From the NCBI GenBank assembly GCA_020284085.1, contig JACEVL010001189.1:1-64000 (forward strand): a stretch of DNA of 64,000 nucleotides, read 5' to 3'. How positions within the stretch are numbered: the first letter of the stretch is position 1; each line of letters begins with the position of its first letter. Source of the DNA: Aporrectodea caliginosa. Taxonomy: Eukaryota; Annelida; Clitellata; Crassiclitellata; Lumbricidae. Positions 10,201 through 20,104 of the stretch are shown here, in pieces. The position numbers and the translations under genes were made by a program. Below the pieces are notes generated by a model. The model was not told the DNA's origin, ran no database searches, and saw nothing but the letters and a program-made list of their open reading frames with translations.

Positions 10201-12261
10201 CGTATCAAAGTTTTATAATTCGATACTGCAGCCTTAAATACTGGAAGAAATGGTGGCGTGTGCGTATTGTTGGAAAGAGAAATAGGTCGAGAACTCTTCA
10301 AACTGGCATGCCGACACTACATTTCTGAAATCATGTTGGAGAAACTTGAGAAAGTCATTAGCCAGTATGATGCATCGAAGTCTCCCAACATTGAGCTATT
10401 TGGCCACTTTAAAGATTTATGGCCTAGAATAGATCAGGCCTCCTTTTCCAAAACCACAGAGAATGAGCAGATGACAGCCATGATTGCATCATGGAAGGAT
10501 GAGGTTATTTAGTTTGCAGTGGCAGAACTGGAGAAATTCCAGCCAAGGGATGACTACTGCGAACTTCTTGAGCTATCTGGCATTTTCCTCGGTGGCATGC
10601 CGCCAAATGGAATACGTTTCCGCTATCCAGGAGCTATACACCGTACGCGGTGGATAGCCAGAGCCATTTTCCCACTTAAAATGTGGATATTCCACTCACA
10701 ATATGAACCTCTGCAGTCTGCACTGTCTACACAGTCTGCAGCCAGGTTCGACCATAACTTGGAAGTTTCGTGGCCCTTCATATGGTGAACAAGTCTGGAA
10801 TCATATGAAGGAAGTGCACTCTTTGTGACAGGCATATTATATGTCAAGTACTGGTTCCAGTGCACATCAACTACAGAGGCTCCCAAAAATGACCTGAATT
10901 TGCTCTTCATGCTGTCGAAGAGACTCATGGTAAAGACCCATAACGAAAATTCAGGTTCTGTCGAGCCATTAAAACGAATCAGCCATTCCAAGACTCCACA
11001 ACTTCTTTACTACATCAACCATGAGATTCTTCCACATTTTGGAACTCTCTGAGGACTTTCTACAGTATGATCCAAGCGAATGGGGTCTCATTCAAACATA
11101 CCAAAGAAGCCGCGAGGTTGCCCAATCTGTTAACCCTAGGGCTACCTTTTTTGTAACACGGACTACCAAGGGGGGTGGTTACCACCCCCTGAATTTCGTG
11201 TTTGGTTTCACATATCATAACTTGTAATATAGCAGTGGATTCAGCATTCATTTCTGCACAGAATGGTATATTTAGTTGTACATTATGTGAATGCACCTCG
11301 AAATTACATCACTTTAACAACGGAACCCATTAATTAGCAATATTGTATATTATTGCGTACATTTTGTACTTTTGGATAAACAAATATAAGATTATGTGTG
11401 TTTTGAAACTAATCTATGTATAAAAGATACACAGAAATCATCCCTACACATGTTTATATAGTATAAATGTACATCCATACATATATATCCATACATATAT
11501 ATCGGTTTACGTTGTAATGCTGTATTCAGCCATTTTCAAACAGATTACGCGTATTATTATTTATTTTGATCACTTCCGGTATTCAAAAGACAAAAGATGT
11601 AGGTATGCAAATGAAGCCCTTCATTCCCTCTAAAGAATGGTATCTTTGTTTCTCTTCCAGGAACAAATGAATACGCTACAGACAAAAAACTAAGGGGGGA
11701 GTGCTTCCATTCAGCCATTTTTGGCGCATGTTACGCGTATTATTATTTATTTTGAGCACTTCCGGTTGTCTCAGGTCAACTCAGTGACCATAGAAATGTA
11801 GCCCCACATTCCCTCTATAGAATGGTATAATTTGTGTCTCTTAATATTAAATGACGGATAAGATATAGTCGAAAATCTAGGGGGTGGTATCCACCCCTCC
11901 CCCTGGTGCCTCGGGTATATTGGGTATAACTTTTGAACGGTGTGAGATATCATCTCACATTTTACCTCAAAACGTGTGTAAATGAACCCCCTACAGCTAC
12001 CTAAAAGGTCAAATTTTTATTTTATACGAAAAAAGTTTGAGATGAAAAAAACCTAGGGGGGTGGCAACCATACCAAAGAAGCCCGAGGTTAAAGAGGTTA
12101 ACGATCTCGCAGAAAGATGTTTAGTGCAAGAATTTAAGTCGTCTCTAACAAGAAATGAAGAACAAAGGCAGTTCTTTTTACAGGTTGTAGAGGAACATAG
12201 GAAGCTGTTCTCAGCGCCAACAAAGACTGCAGCCATACTTAGGTCAAAATCGGATGACTGA
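10201..12261 (+). pseudogene. Broken transposase-like gene inside the hAT-like element
   Basis: Readable pieces are LEREIGRELFKLACRHYISE at about 10270-10330 and IELFGHFKDLWPRIDQASF at 10390-10450. After a stop at 10510 comes VAELEKFQPRDDYCELLELS (10516-10575). A final piece at 12061-12261 includes EVNDLAERCLVQEFKSSLTR, then QQVVEEHRK-like residues. The 'LACRH..E' and 'ND.AER' pattern is common in uncharacterised transposase-like proteins of invertebrates; I cannot name the subfamily. Stops, frameshifts and the nested TTAA insertion make it nonfunctional. Confidence 0.55.
11130..12092. mobile_element. TTAA (piggyBac-type) non-autonomous element, copy B, nested in the hAT
   Basis: The left end TTAACCCTAGGGCTACC is at 11130. 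The body is colinear with copy A but lacks its LINE and inverted duplication. The right end is odd: after 'ggtggcaacca' it reads 'taccaaagaagcccgaggttaa', which repeats host transposase sequence found just left of the insertion (about 11099-11119, 'taccaaagaagccgcgaggt'). Confidence 0.75.
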
Positions 12262-12648
12262 CCAATTCATCGGCAAAATTAATGTTGATGTTCTCGGCTA
12301 CATTTTCTGATTATTTTCGAAGTTTTGCAGTCATTATCTTAAGCTGATAATAAAATTAACTCATTCTTATGACTTTGATTCCATTATTCAGCAAATATTT
12401 TGTAGCTGCACATTAATTGTTTGCTTGTATGCAATTATGCTAAACCCTGCTGAGCGCCGATGCAATGATAAAGTTTGAGGAAACCAGCAGCAAATTATGA
12501 AAACTTTGTCAACTTTGGGCAAGTCCTAAATATTATTATTTTCTTTTAATTTTTTAACTGCGACCTATTAATACCTGACGTCACCATATGCCTGGTTGGA
12601 GAACTATTTTTAACAACTTCCATTTTATAGGACCACCCTAATGGACAC

Positions 12649-13185
12649 ATTTCTTGAACTATAATTAGCTGATTAACTTATAGTTTATCCTACCCGAGAC
12701 TTTAAGCGGAAGCATCTCTAAAAATAAAATATTGCTACAACTACTGCTTACCTTCTGTTTAAATTAAAACTTAAACTTGTCATAATTATGTAGACGTGTA
12801 CTTAACGGACAAGATGTCGCTCATCCTTTGAATCTCGCTATTGCGTGTCAGCATGTAGTCATGACAATATTAATATTACAGCCTTCACCGCAAGAGGAGA
12901 GAATGGCAAGCTATGGTCGAAATGCTGTAGCTTACATGACAGATGTACTGGGCACCTGAGACGAGTTCTTAGAGCGCTTATTCCCAGCCGAAACTTATTT
13001 AATAAATAGGCCTATCATCATCTTCCTGACTGTGTAATATTTCTTTCTTATGTTAATTATCGAGGTCACTGACTTACTTTAACAGAAGCAATGGTGGGAT
13101 TAGAATTTTTGGAGAGATGATTATATCCTATGAGTGTCTGTGTAAGCACTTACAAACTTCATACCATGACAGCTCCTTCTTTCCT
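12649..13185 (+). other. Displaced 3' flank of CTL copy 1
   Basis: About 12650-12890 aligns with DNA after the stop codons of copies 3 (41480-41700) and 4 (62560-62760): 'gattaactt', 'gagactttaag', 'aaaatattgct' and 'gtagtcat.acaatatt'. It includes an AATAAA-like signal (aaaataaaata near 12722). The hAT element separates it from exon 3. From 12900 to 13185 I see nothing recognisable. Confidence 0.6.
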
Positions 13186-14812
13186 TTGGGGCCTTCACAC
13201 TGACACAACCGGTCAGAGGCGGTAGACGCCACAATCTCACATCTAAGATCAAGGCACGCGTGGAGGAATTTTGCTTCGCTGCACCTCTGAGGAGCATGGA
13301 CCTATTCGCCCCCCATGGTGACCAAGGACCGTGCGAGGCCGGGCGGTTGGGTCATAGCATGGAACAAGTAATGGCAGCAGCGGTCGCCGCAAAGTTGGAA
13401 GACGGCAATATAGGGGCGAGGATCCTCTGCTTGGACGATAGACCGACACCTATCAACGAGGTGACGTTGGAGGAACTCCGCCTGAAACGCCCCCGCTGGA
13501 CCACCCATCCATCCCTCTGCCCTCCGTCAGTAATCCCTTTCAAGCAAGCAACAGAGGCGGAAGTAATGGTTTGCATTAGGACTTTCCCGGCGGGTTCATC
13601 GGGGGGTCCTGATGGTCTCCGTCCCCAGCATGTCCTAGAACTGGTCAACTGTGCACAATATTGTGCACGGGTCCCGAGCTGCTTTCAACAATTACAGCGC
13701 TGGTCAATCTGCTCTTGGCCGGAACATGCCCTGACCGGGTTCGCGCTTCACTTTTCGGTGGAACCCTGTTTGCACTTCTCAAGAGCTCAGGTGGTCTACG
13801 CCCGATAGTGATCGAATATTTTGGTGCAGATTAGCTGCAAAATGCGTCAACGCCTTTTTACGTTCCCAGGGTCGTGGCACATCTGTCGCCTCGGCAGGTG
13901 GGAGTGGGCGTGAGGCGTGACTTGGGGGTGTGAGGCGGCGGCGCTCGCAGCTAGACGCTTCCTCGAGGACATACCAGAAGGTTAAATCTTGGTAGAATTA
14001 GACTTTTCAAACGCGTTCAACACCCTCTACCGGGATCGGATACTGCACTCCATCTACACACTCCTTCCTGAACTAGCACCATTCTGCCATCTTGCCTACT
14101 CCGAGCCATTTAATTTTAAATACGGTGAATTCAGCCTCCTTTCTCAGGTCGGCCCACAGCAGGGATACCCTTTGGGTCCATTGCTCTTTTGCCTCCCACT
14201 CCAGCCTATTCTTACGGAGCTATCATCCCCCTCGCCATTGGTTACTCACCCTGAGCGGACGCGCGCAGATAGTCTCTGATGACGTGGCAATGCTTTAGCG
14301 CAAATGCTTGAAGCTGGGCTTACAACTGAACCGCTCCAAGTGTGAGGTGATCACACGCGATCCCGTCCTCGTGGCTGCACGCAATTCTCTCAGTCTTTTC
14401 GCACATACAGACCCCGAAATGGCCACACTTTGGGTGTCCCTCTCTCTTCCGTGGGGGCTCTGAGTACTGTCTTGGAAGCACGCACCCGTAACCTCTCGCG
14501 CGCCTTGGATAGATTGGGTAACATCGCCAGGCATGACGCTCTAGTTCTTCTGCGATGTTCGCTTAGCTCTACCACACTTCTCCACACCCTGCGATGCTTC
14601 CCGTGCGCTGCCAACCCGGGTCTTGAAAGATACGACTCCTCCCTGTAGGGTCCTCAACTTGTCCTTGTCTGATGGCCAGTGGCTCCAGGCCTCGCTGCCC
14701 ATCAAAGCTGGTAGACTGGGAATTCGATTGGCTGCCTAGCTTGCACCTCCAGCCTTTTGGCTTCAGCTTCGGGCATCCTTTCGCTCCAGTCCACTGGAGC
14801 GAAAAGATGAGG

Positions 14813-14986
14813 ATCCTGAGTGGCCGAGTGGGTTGGTACCCGCTCACCGCGCCGGCGCCCCGGGTTCGCTTCCCGGTCGGGTCGGATTATCAGAGATTAA
14901 TTTCTCGGATCTTTACTGCGGGTGGCTCGGTCGCATTATAAACGTGGAGTACAATACAACACACAATACAACACATCACAATACAA
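14813..14986 (+). mobile_element. tRNA-derived SINE 1 (left half of dimeric SINE)
   Basis: The 5' part resembles a tRNA: an A-box-like 'tggccgagtgggttggtac' and a B box in 'ccgggttcgcttcccgg'. A tRNA-unrelated part (tcggatctttactgcgggtg) and an (AATAC)n-like tail follow. It is directly followed by SINE 2. The same pair occurs at 47881-48320. It inserted in LINE family D. Confidence 0.75.
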
Positions 14987-14987
14987 C

Positions 14988-15222
14988 TGGGGCGCGGTGG
15001 TGTAGGGGTATGTTCGGTGCCTTGCAGCTGGAGGGTTGCGGGTTCGGATCCACCTCAAAGTCGCCGCGTAGGGACCCTGGGCAAGTCCTTCACTCGAAAT
15101 TGCTCATGCGCTTCGGCGTGAAACTCCGATTCAGCGTTCGCGCAGTAGTCAGGAGCGCCTCTGAATGGGAAATCTGGTTGGGGCGCTATAACAAGTGTTC
15201 AAATACAATACAATACAATACT
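14988..15222 (+). mobile_element. tRNA-derived SINE 2 sharing its 3' end with the resident LINE
   Basis: A-box-like 'ggtggtgtaggggta' and B-box-like 'gggttcggatccacc' lie in the 5' part. The 3' part 'gagcgcctctgaatggg...ggggcgctataacaagtgttc' closely resembles the LINE 3' ends at 4411-4457 and 42880-42915. The tail is (AATAC)n. The shared 3' end implies mobilisation by that LINE. It is not a functional tRNA gene. Confidence 0.8.
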
Positions 15223-15399
15223 ATACTCGGTGACAAATTCCCTTCCGACCTACGCTACGAGGCCATGCTCATCTAATGGCAGGGCGCAGTCTCGGTTCTG
15301 CAACCAGATAGTAACTTTGCCCACAGGCAGTCCTATTAGGACAAGCACCTTATTGAAGGAGTTACCTCAGATCTGAAAGCCACGCTCACAGACACTTCT

Positions 15400-15470
15400 G
15401 TATTGTATTGTTTCTGGGCATTTATAAAGCGCCTCTAGCAGTAATGACTATTCAGATTCAGAGTCGCTTC
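15400..15470 (-). mobile_element. Short LINE/SINE 3'-end fragment
   Basis: On the minus strand it reads 'gaggcgctttataaatg', then (ATACA)n, the common 3' end. It interrupts the family-D polymerase frame. Confidence 0.6.
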
Positions 15471-16284
15471 CTGCGTGAGCACTCCGAGGAAACAGAAAAG
15501 TTACCATCAAGCACGCTTTAGGGCGGTCTCTGCCACGCACTCTGGCGATTGGTTAATCGCTCTCCCCATCACCACTTGCGGGCTGAGGCTTGACGATGAG
15601 GCGGTCAGAGTCGCGGTTGGCCTACGCCTCGGTGTGCCTCTTTGCGAACCGCACAGCTGTGTCTGTGGCTCTCTTGTTCCGCAGAGGGCTCCCATGGGTT
15701 GTCATGTGGGTTTGGTCCGGGCCGATCGTCACGACATGCATTCCTAAACTATCTCATTTTTCGTAGCTTGGTTCAAGCCGGCTACCCTTCCACCAAGGGA
15801 CCGGTCGGTCTCCTGAGAACTGATGGCAAGAGATCTGACTCTTATACCTTGGCGGGCGGAGCGCAGCCTAGTTTGGGATGTGACAGTCACAGATACCCTG
15901 GCCGTCTCATACCTATCGAGTACTTCTCGGACAGCCGGGGCTGCGTCAGAGATGGCGGCTGCTCGGAAAAATGCTAAGTACACCCAACTCGCAGAAGTTC
16001 ATCACTTTGTCCCCCTGGCCTTCGAAACCATGGGTCCGGTGAGTGCTGAGGGCTTTGTCTTTGTTTCATCCTTGGGACAGAGCCTCAGCACGATGTCTGG
16101 ATATGCATGCGAGACCTCCTACCTATTTCAGCGCATATCTGTTATGATCCAGCAGTTGAATGCGGTGGCTTTCCACGGTACTTTTGCCACACTGAATCTG
16201 AACGACGAATAGGTGCCGTTCCATACGTGTTTCTAACATTCTTAATTAAAGTTTAAGTCCCTGAGGGATCATATGTACCTCGGT

Positions 16285-16600
16285 TCATAAAAAATAATAA
16301 TAATATTCGTTTATTAAGTTCAAACTGACAAACCGCATCATGATTACATGAAATAGTAGGAACACATGATAGCAGGTTAAACAAGAGTCGATTTTATAAA
16401 TGTATAGAAGTCTGTTAGGCGTCGATCCGTCTTACTGCTGCTCGTTTTACCATAGGGAGTGGAAGGCTGAGTCAACTTTATGCTCCCGCGTCAACATTAT
16501 AGGACTAGCGAGTATCAAACCCGCGTTCTTCTTCGTGCCTGTATGTAATCTTTCAACCATCACCCCCTGACGCTAAAAGCTAAAGTGACATCTAATGAAA
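16285..16600 (-). mobile_element. Probable retroelement fragment with (ATT)n tail
   Basis: The left edge is 'aataataataatattcgtttatt', i.e. minus-strand 'aataaacgaatatt' plus a (ATT)n tail. The same signature occurs at 63900 and, in plus orientation, near 33755. A tRNA-like B box (gggtttgatactcg on minus) lies near 16525. The boundaries and class are uncertain. Confidence 0.4.
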
Positions 16601-16619
16601 GAAGAAAGAGAAGATATGC

Positions 16620-16720
16620 AACGTCGTACCAGTTGAATCATATCTGATCCCGGATGCTGACGGAAAACACCTCGTCGTAGACGCAGTTTGGCTTCCATTC
16701 CATCGCCTTGAGCAGAAAGG
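16620..16720 (-). pseudogene. Possible antisense CTL exon-3 remnant
   Basis: Minus-strand reading gives MEWKPNCVYDEVFSVSIRD, then after a stop FNWYDV. The order W..PNC..(E)F.V.I...NW.D mirrors exon 3 of the sense lectins (NW..EPNC..E.CV.I...W.D). EPN and a cysteine are lost. It lies ~430 bp beyond the antisense exon 2 at 17146-17359, in the right order for one inverted dead gene. A LINE 3' end abuts it. This is weak evidence alone. Confidence 0.3.
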
Positions 16721-16769
16721 AAACCGTCCTTATCATATGACATAGCGGTAGCGGCAAAAGTGATAAAGC

Positions 16770-16845
16770 TGGTCTCGTATTGTCGGGTCTAAAACACCAT
16801 AAGGAGTTTCCCGAAGAGGCGCTATAGAAATCCGCAAAAACAATC
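16770..16845 (+). mobile_element. LINE 3'-end fragment
   Basis: 'aaggagtttcccgaagaggcgctata' matches the shared LINE 3' terminus in plus orientation; it is degenerate. Confidence 0.5.
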
Positions 16846-17145
16846 ATGATGAAATTTGTTTACACGTTTCTATGGCCAGTAATCGTGGTTAAGAGGTCGA
16901 GTGCGAAAGCACAAGCACAGTAAGACAACAACAAATACATGGCCATTGGCGCATGAGCCTAGGCCTATTGATATTAGGCCACAGAAGAACTAGCCTACTG
17001 CTTTACATTTTATCTTTATTATTTTATTATTATAATAATTTTCGTATTAATTTGTTAGACAAGCGAGAGATCTTGAAAGACGCTAAAATGCCCAGATAAA
17101 CATATTGTGTAAACATTTTAATGAAGAACTATTTAGTGCGCTAGA

Positions 17146-17359
17146 AATGCAAGCTGCTTTTTAGCGCATAGTTCTTCATAGAGATAGTCTGCTATGGCGT
17201 TACTTTCCTTAGGATTGGTGACAATGGTTAGGTGAGCATCAGGATACATTGCTCCACTTCGCTGTCCAGCTGTCGTCCAGTTCATCCCATCGTATATCAC
17301 CGCGCAACAGCTTCTCGCTTCAGAAAGACGTGTAAATCCACGGCATGATTTCTCGAATG
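17146..17359 (-). pseudogene. Antisense, divergent C-type-lectin exon 2
   Basis: On the minus strand an acceptor 'gatttctttcag' is followed by an open phase-1 frame. It reads EKSCRGFTRLSEARSCCAVI, then YDGMNWTTAGQRS, then DAHLTIVTNPKESNAIADYL, and reaches a stop near 17146. It aligns with sense exon 2 of copies 3 and 4: CxxGFTxL...SCxxV.Y...W..AGQR...HL..IT...E.NA...L. The third cysteine (QRC in relatives) is Ser, and no GT donor is found where relatives splice. It is therefore a decayed or highly diverged lectin exon, inverted relative to the cluster. It has no ATG at its start, as expected for an internal exon. Confidence 0.7.
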
Positions 17360-17569
17360 CTGAAAGAAATCGGTCTACAATGTTAATCTATTGGATACTC
17401 ATTTAACCCCAGTTTGCTATAGCGAATTGATGGCTGTAACTGTAGACAAATTCAATCAGCAGAATGTTTGATGAAAGCGCTTTCCGGTGTTGCAGTTTTC
17501 TCTGGAATTTTCGCGAATGCATTATGCAATCCAAACAACAAAGTCACACCTATAATATTTCACATGGGC

Positions 17570-18200
17570 TTCATACGTCCTACATATGCAAGGTCCCATA
17601 AGGGTTCAGGCCCGCATATGAGGAAATTATGATAGCCACTTTAGTTGGAAATACCTTCTCAGTCAGCATAATTCAAGTCCCAATGACCCACAAGTTTCTG
17701 CCAATGGTTGTTACATTCGCATCGTTGCCATATTAATTATTCTAAGCCTGCCTTTGAAAGCCTCTTAAGTGCAATAAAATCGACTAAGTCCTCTTGACAC
17801 GAACGATTCCATGGAATCCCATAATATATCCTCCACATGCCGCATCAATGCAAAGGTTCTTTGCCAGAACTGATGTTGATAGCCACTTTTAGCATAATAG
17901 TCTATTCAACTGTCACAATTCAAATCCAATGACCCACAAGAAGCGACGTCTACGCAATAAAAAATTATATGGTTGCGTAGGCGTCAGCAACTTATATCCC
18001 CAATAAGTTCCTAGCCCACTACATTCGCATCATTGCAATAAATCTAAGTCAAATGCTGATAGCCATTTTAATTGTAGGCTAATTGCCTCTCTCTCTCTCT
18101 CTTTGTCGTCATGGGTTTAACAAACAGTTCACAATGTATATACCACTGACAGGTGACTGCGTGGACAATGCATGTTCGCATGCACTCCAGACTGAAACAG
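17570..18200 (+). repeat. Upstream repeat block (type alpha) of CTL copy 2
   Basis: Three to four ~150-bp units with 'cataattcaagtccca', 'tgacccacaagaag', 'tagccactttta' and 'cattcgcatc'. The block ends in the promoter-proximal segment with 'gttcgcatgcactccagact'. The TATA position reads tagaaaac (18205-18212), a mutated TATAAAA. A short (CT)n tract lies at 18086-18103. Confidence 0.7.
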
Positions 18201-18325
18201 TAAGTAGAAAACTTGATATGGAGACATGGACAAAGTTTTTCCGCTGAAAAGAAGAACTGCAGGAGCTGAACCGTGCGTATAATATTGATGAAAATGCTCA
18301 AGCTTACGCGTGCCTTCCTCCTCTG

Positions 18326-18410
18326 CAATTCATTCCAATTCATTCAAAAAATATACAGCGCCCTTCATGATTCCTACTCAGAGGCGATCCTGTGCTATTC
18401 TAAATGATGT
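18326..18410 (-). mobile_element. LINE 3'-end fragment at the left edge of the exon-1 insertion
   Basis: 'ttcattccaattcattca' (GAAT-type tail, minus) followed by 'acagcgcccttcatgattcctactcagaggcg' is the shared LINE terminus. Confidence 0.55.
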
Positions 18411-18715
18411 TAAAGCCAATATGACCAGATAGTCAGTCGAAAACGAACACAGATCGAACTACAGATGACTTGAAAAGTCACCACTGGCAAGGTTCCGCAA
18501 ACACGAAGAGCCCAGTCAACGGATTCTCATCCAGAACTGATGGTTGGCACGTTATTCGAAGTTCTTGGTCGCGGTAGCGTCGAAGAAGAGGAATGACGAG
18601 AGGCGACAAGGGTAGGAACACACGCACCTCGACATCATGGCAGTTCCTCTCAGACGGTAGAAAACGTTGCGTCCGGGCATCCCTCTGGCACTGGATCTGC
18701 AGAAGACGACGCTGA
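18411..18715. other. Unknown DNA left of the Foldback-like element
   Basis: Part of the copy-2 exon-1 insertion. The minus frame is open for ~60 codons (ERNCHDVEVRVFLPLSPLV and onward), and a further open minus frame lies on the other side of the element (19594-19944). Neither is recognised; they could be one interrupted sequence, but nothing proves it. Confidence 0.3.
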
Positions 18716-18962
18716 CCCGTCAAAAGCGCCTCGGACAAAAGCGCCCCGACAAATGCGCCCGACAAATGCGCCCGACAAAAGCGCCCCGACAAATGCGCCC
18801 GACAAAAGCGCCCCGACAAATGCGCCCGCCCCTGCCGACAAAAGCGCCCCGACAAATGCGCCCCGACAAATGCGCCCCGACAAATGCGCCCGCCCCTGCC
18901 TGGTGAATGAGACGAAAAATGAGACACAACGATGTATGTATGTATATATGCATGTATAATTG

Positions 18963-18996
<34 letters not shown>

Positions 18997-19575
18997 TGCA
19001 TATATATATATATATGTATGTATCGTTGTATGTATGTATGCATATATGTATGTATGTATGCATGTATGTATATATGCATGTATATATAATATGTATGCAT
19101 AATTGCATATATGTATGTATGTATGTATGCATATATGTATGTATGTATGTATGTATGCATTATATGTATGTATGTATATATATATATATTCGTTTAATTG
19201 AGAAAACAATCTGACAAAAACGTATGTATGTATTTATGTATGTATGTATGTATGCATATATGTATGTATGTATGCATATATGTGTGTATGTATGTATGTA
19301 TGTATGTAATTGAACATGTATACAGCGCCTCTTCAAGATATCTCTAAATACCTCTAAATAAACACAAACAACCTCTTTCTTGCAGGTATAGAACAAACTC
19401 AAGTAATTCTATTGATATTCGGGCGCTGCTGTCGGGGCGCTGCTGTCGGGCGCATTTGTCGGTTATTTTGGGGCGCTTTTGACGCGGCGCATTTGTCGGG
19501 TTTTTTGTGTGATTTTGGGGCGCATTTGTCGGGGCGCTTTGTCGGGGCGCTTTTGTCACGGGCGCATTTGTCGGT
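18716..19575. mobile_element. Foldback-like element with inverted arrays of a 13-15-bp repeat
   Basis: The left arm (18716-18900) is a tandem array of CGACAAATGCGCC and CGACAAAAGCGCC units. The right arm (19421-19575) is the same array inverted (GGCGCATTTGTCG, GGCGCTTTTGTCG). The middle holds (TATG)n arrays and a LINE 3' fragment (19312-19400). Long inverted ends made of short tandem units are the hallmark of Foldback/Galileo-type elements. Open frames here (rich in G, R, C, A or T, H, Y, I) are products of the repeats, not genes. Confidence 0.75.
18935..19310. repeat. (TATG)n / TA-rich microsatellite array
   Basis: Long imperfect tracts of TATG with embedded (TA)n, interrupted near 19190-19215 by unique sequence. 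It forms the core of the Foldback-like element. Confidence 0.95.
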
Positions 19576-20104
19576 GAACCGAGGACGACATTCTTAGTAG
19601 CCGACAAATGATCGAATAGTGTCACCGATGTAGAACGGTTGGCGCCATAACCGAAGACTCTGTTGTAAGGTAACAACCTGAAACCCCTCAGCGGGCGAAA
19701 CCATTCTGTCGAGCAGCGACGCGTTCTCGGCTTCGATGGTAAGAGTCCGAAAATCGTCCAAAACACAGAAGAAGCAGTCACGAAAGAGAGAAGTATCTCC
19801 ACGGACGCATGCTAGGCAATTTTGAAAATCGAATAACAAAACTAGTCGAGGAAAAACCGAATGGTCAAAATTAACACGCAGGTAAAGACATGCGGTCATC
19901 TTGTAGCAGGAATTTCCAATGTTGCTAGCACCTGTACAAGGCACATATTCTCCTTTACTGACATTCAGGAGTCACTGGGAGACGTCAAGTCGGATGTTGA
20001 AGACCTGCTAGATGTCCTCGAAGACGTTGGTACAAAACATAAAGAGCAGTTCAAGTTCCCAATTTCTTAGATTGGTTTTATAAGCTGGCTTTCATGTTTC
20101 TAAC

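Larger units (their letters stand above)
9794..12640. mobile_element. hAT-like DNA transposon with exact 8-bp target duplication
   Basis: The target duplication ATGGACAC is present at 9786-9793 and again at 12641-12648. The ends are TAGGGTGGTTCC (9794) and GGACCACCCTA (to 12640), which are inverted repeats. An 8-bp duplication with TAGGG-type ends is the hAT signature. The flanks rejoin to give the CTL 3' region seen after copies 3 and 4, which confirms the insertion. It holds a broken transposase-like frame and a nested TTAA element (11130-12092). Confidence 0.85.
13190..16270 (+). pseudogene. Non-LTR retrotransposon polymerase remnant (family D), with SINE insertions
   Basis: A long, broken reverse-transcriptase gene. 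In order: a lead-in KLEDGNIGARILCLDDRPTP (13390s); FPAGSSGGPDGLRPQHVLEL (13580-13645); palm motif A VELDFSNAFNTLYRDR (about 13990); motif B QVGPQQGYPLGPLLFC (14146-14194); a degenerate DD motif SDDVAM (about 14275). Then come DALVLLRCSLSSTTLLHTLR, CGLRLDDEAVRVAVGLRLGV (15570-15630) and a C-terminal block LTLIPWRAERSLVWDVTVTD...TSYLFQRISVMIQQLNAVAF (15830-16190). This family is seen in many marine invertebrates. Frameshifts, stops and two SINEs (14813-15222) kill it. A second 3' fragment is at 48768-48917. Confidence 0.75.
18292..20070 (+). pseudogene. C-type lectin copy 2: exon 1 split by a 1.6-kb composite insertion
   Basis: The 5' part at 18292 (ATG CTC AAG CTT..., MLKLTRAFLLCN) aligns with the start of the signal peptide of copies 1 and 3, and the leader upstream also aligns. 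Homology stops near 18328 and resumes near 19905. There 'gttgctagcacctgtacaag' and then DIQESLGDVKSDVEDLLDVL match the end of the signal peptide and the neck of copy 1. Between them lie a LINE 3' end, unknown DNA and a Foldback-like element. The exon end is also ruined: the CAG codon is TAG, and the GTTTGT donor is GTTTTA. No exon 2 or 3 is visible downstream. Confidence 0.75.

Noticed and set aside
14988..15060. tRNA gene (A and B boxes; also at 14813 and 47881-48150)
   Set aside because: The boxes belong to SINE heads followed by LINE-like 3' ends and (AATAC)n tails; cloverleaf pairing is not maintained.
18478..19214. 243-codon minus frame and overlapping frames rich in Thr/His/Tyr/Ile and in Gly/Arg/Cys
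   Set aside because: They run through the TATG array and the tandem units of the Foldback-like element; no gene logic or family match.
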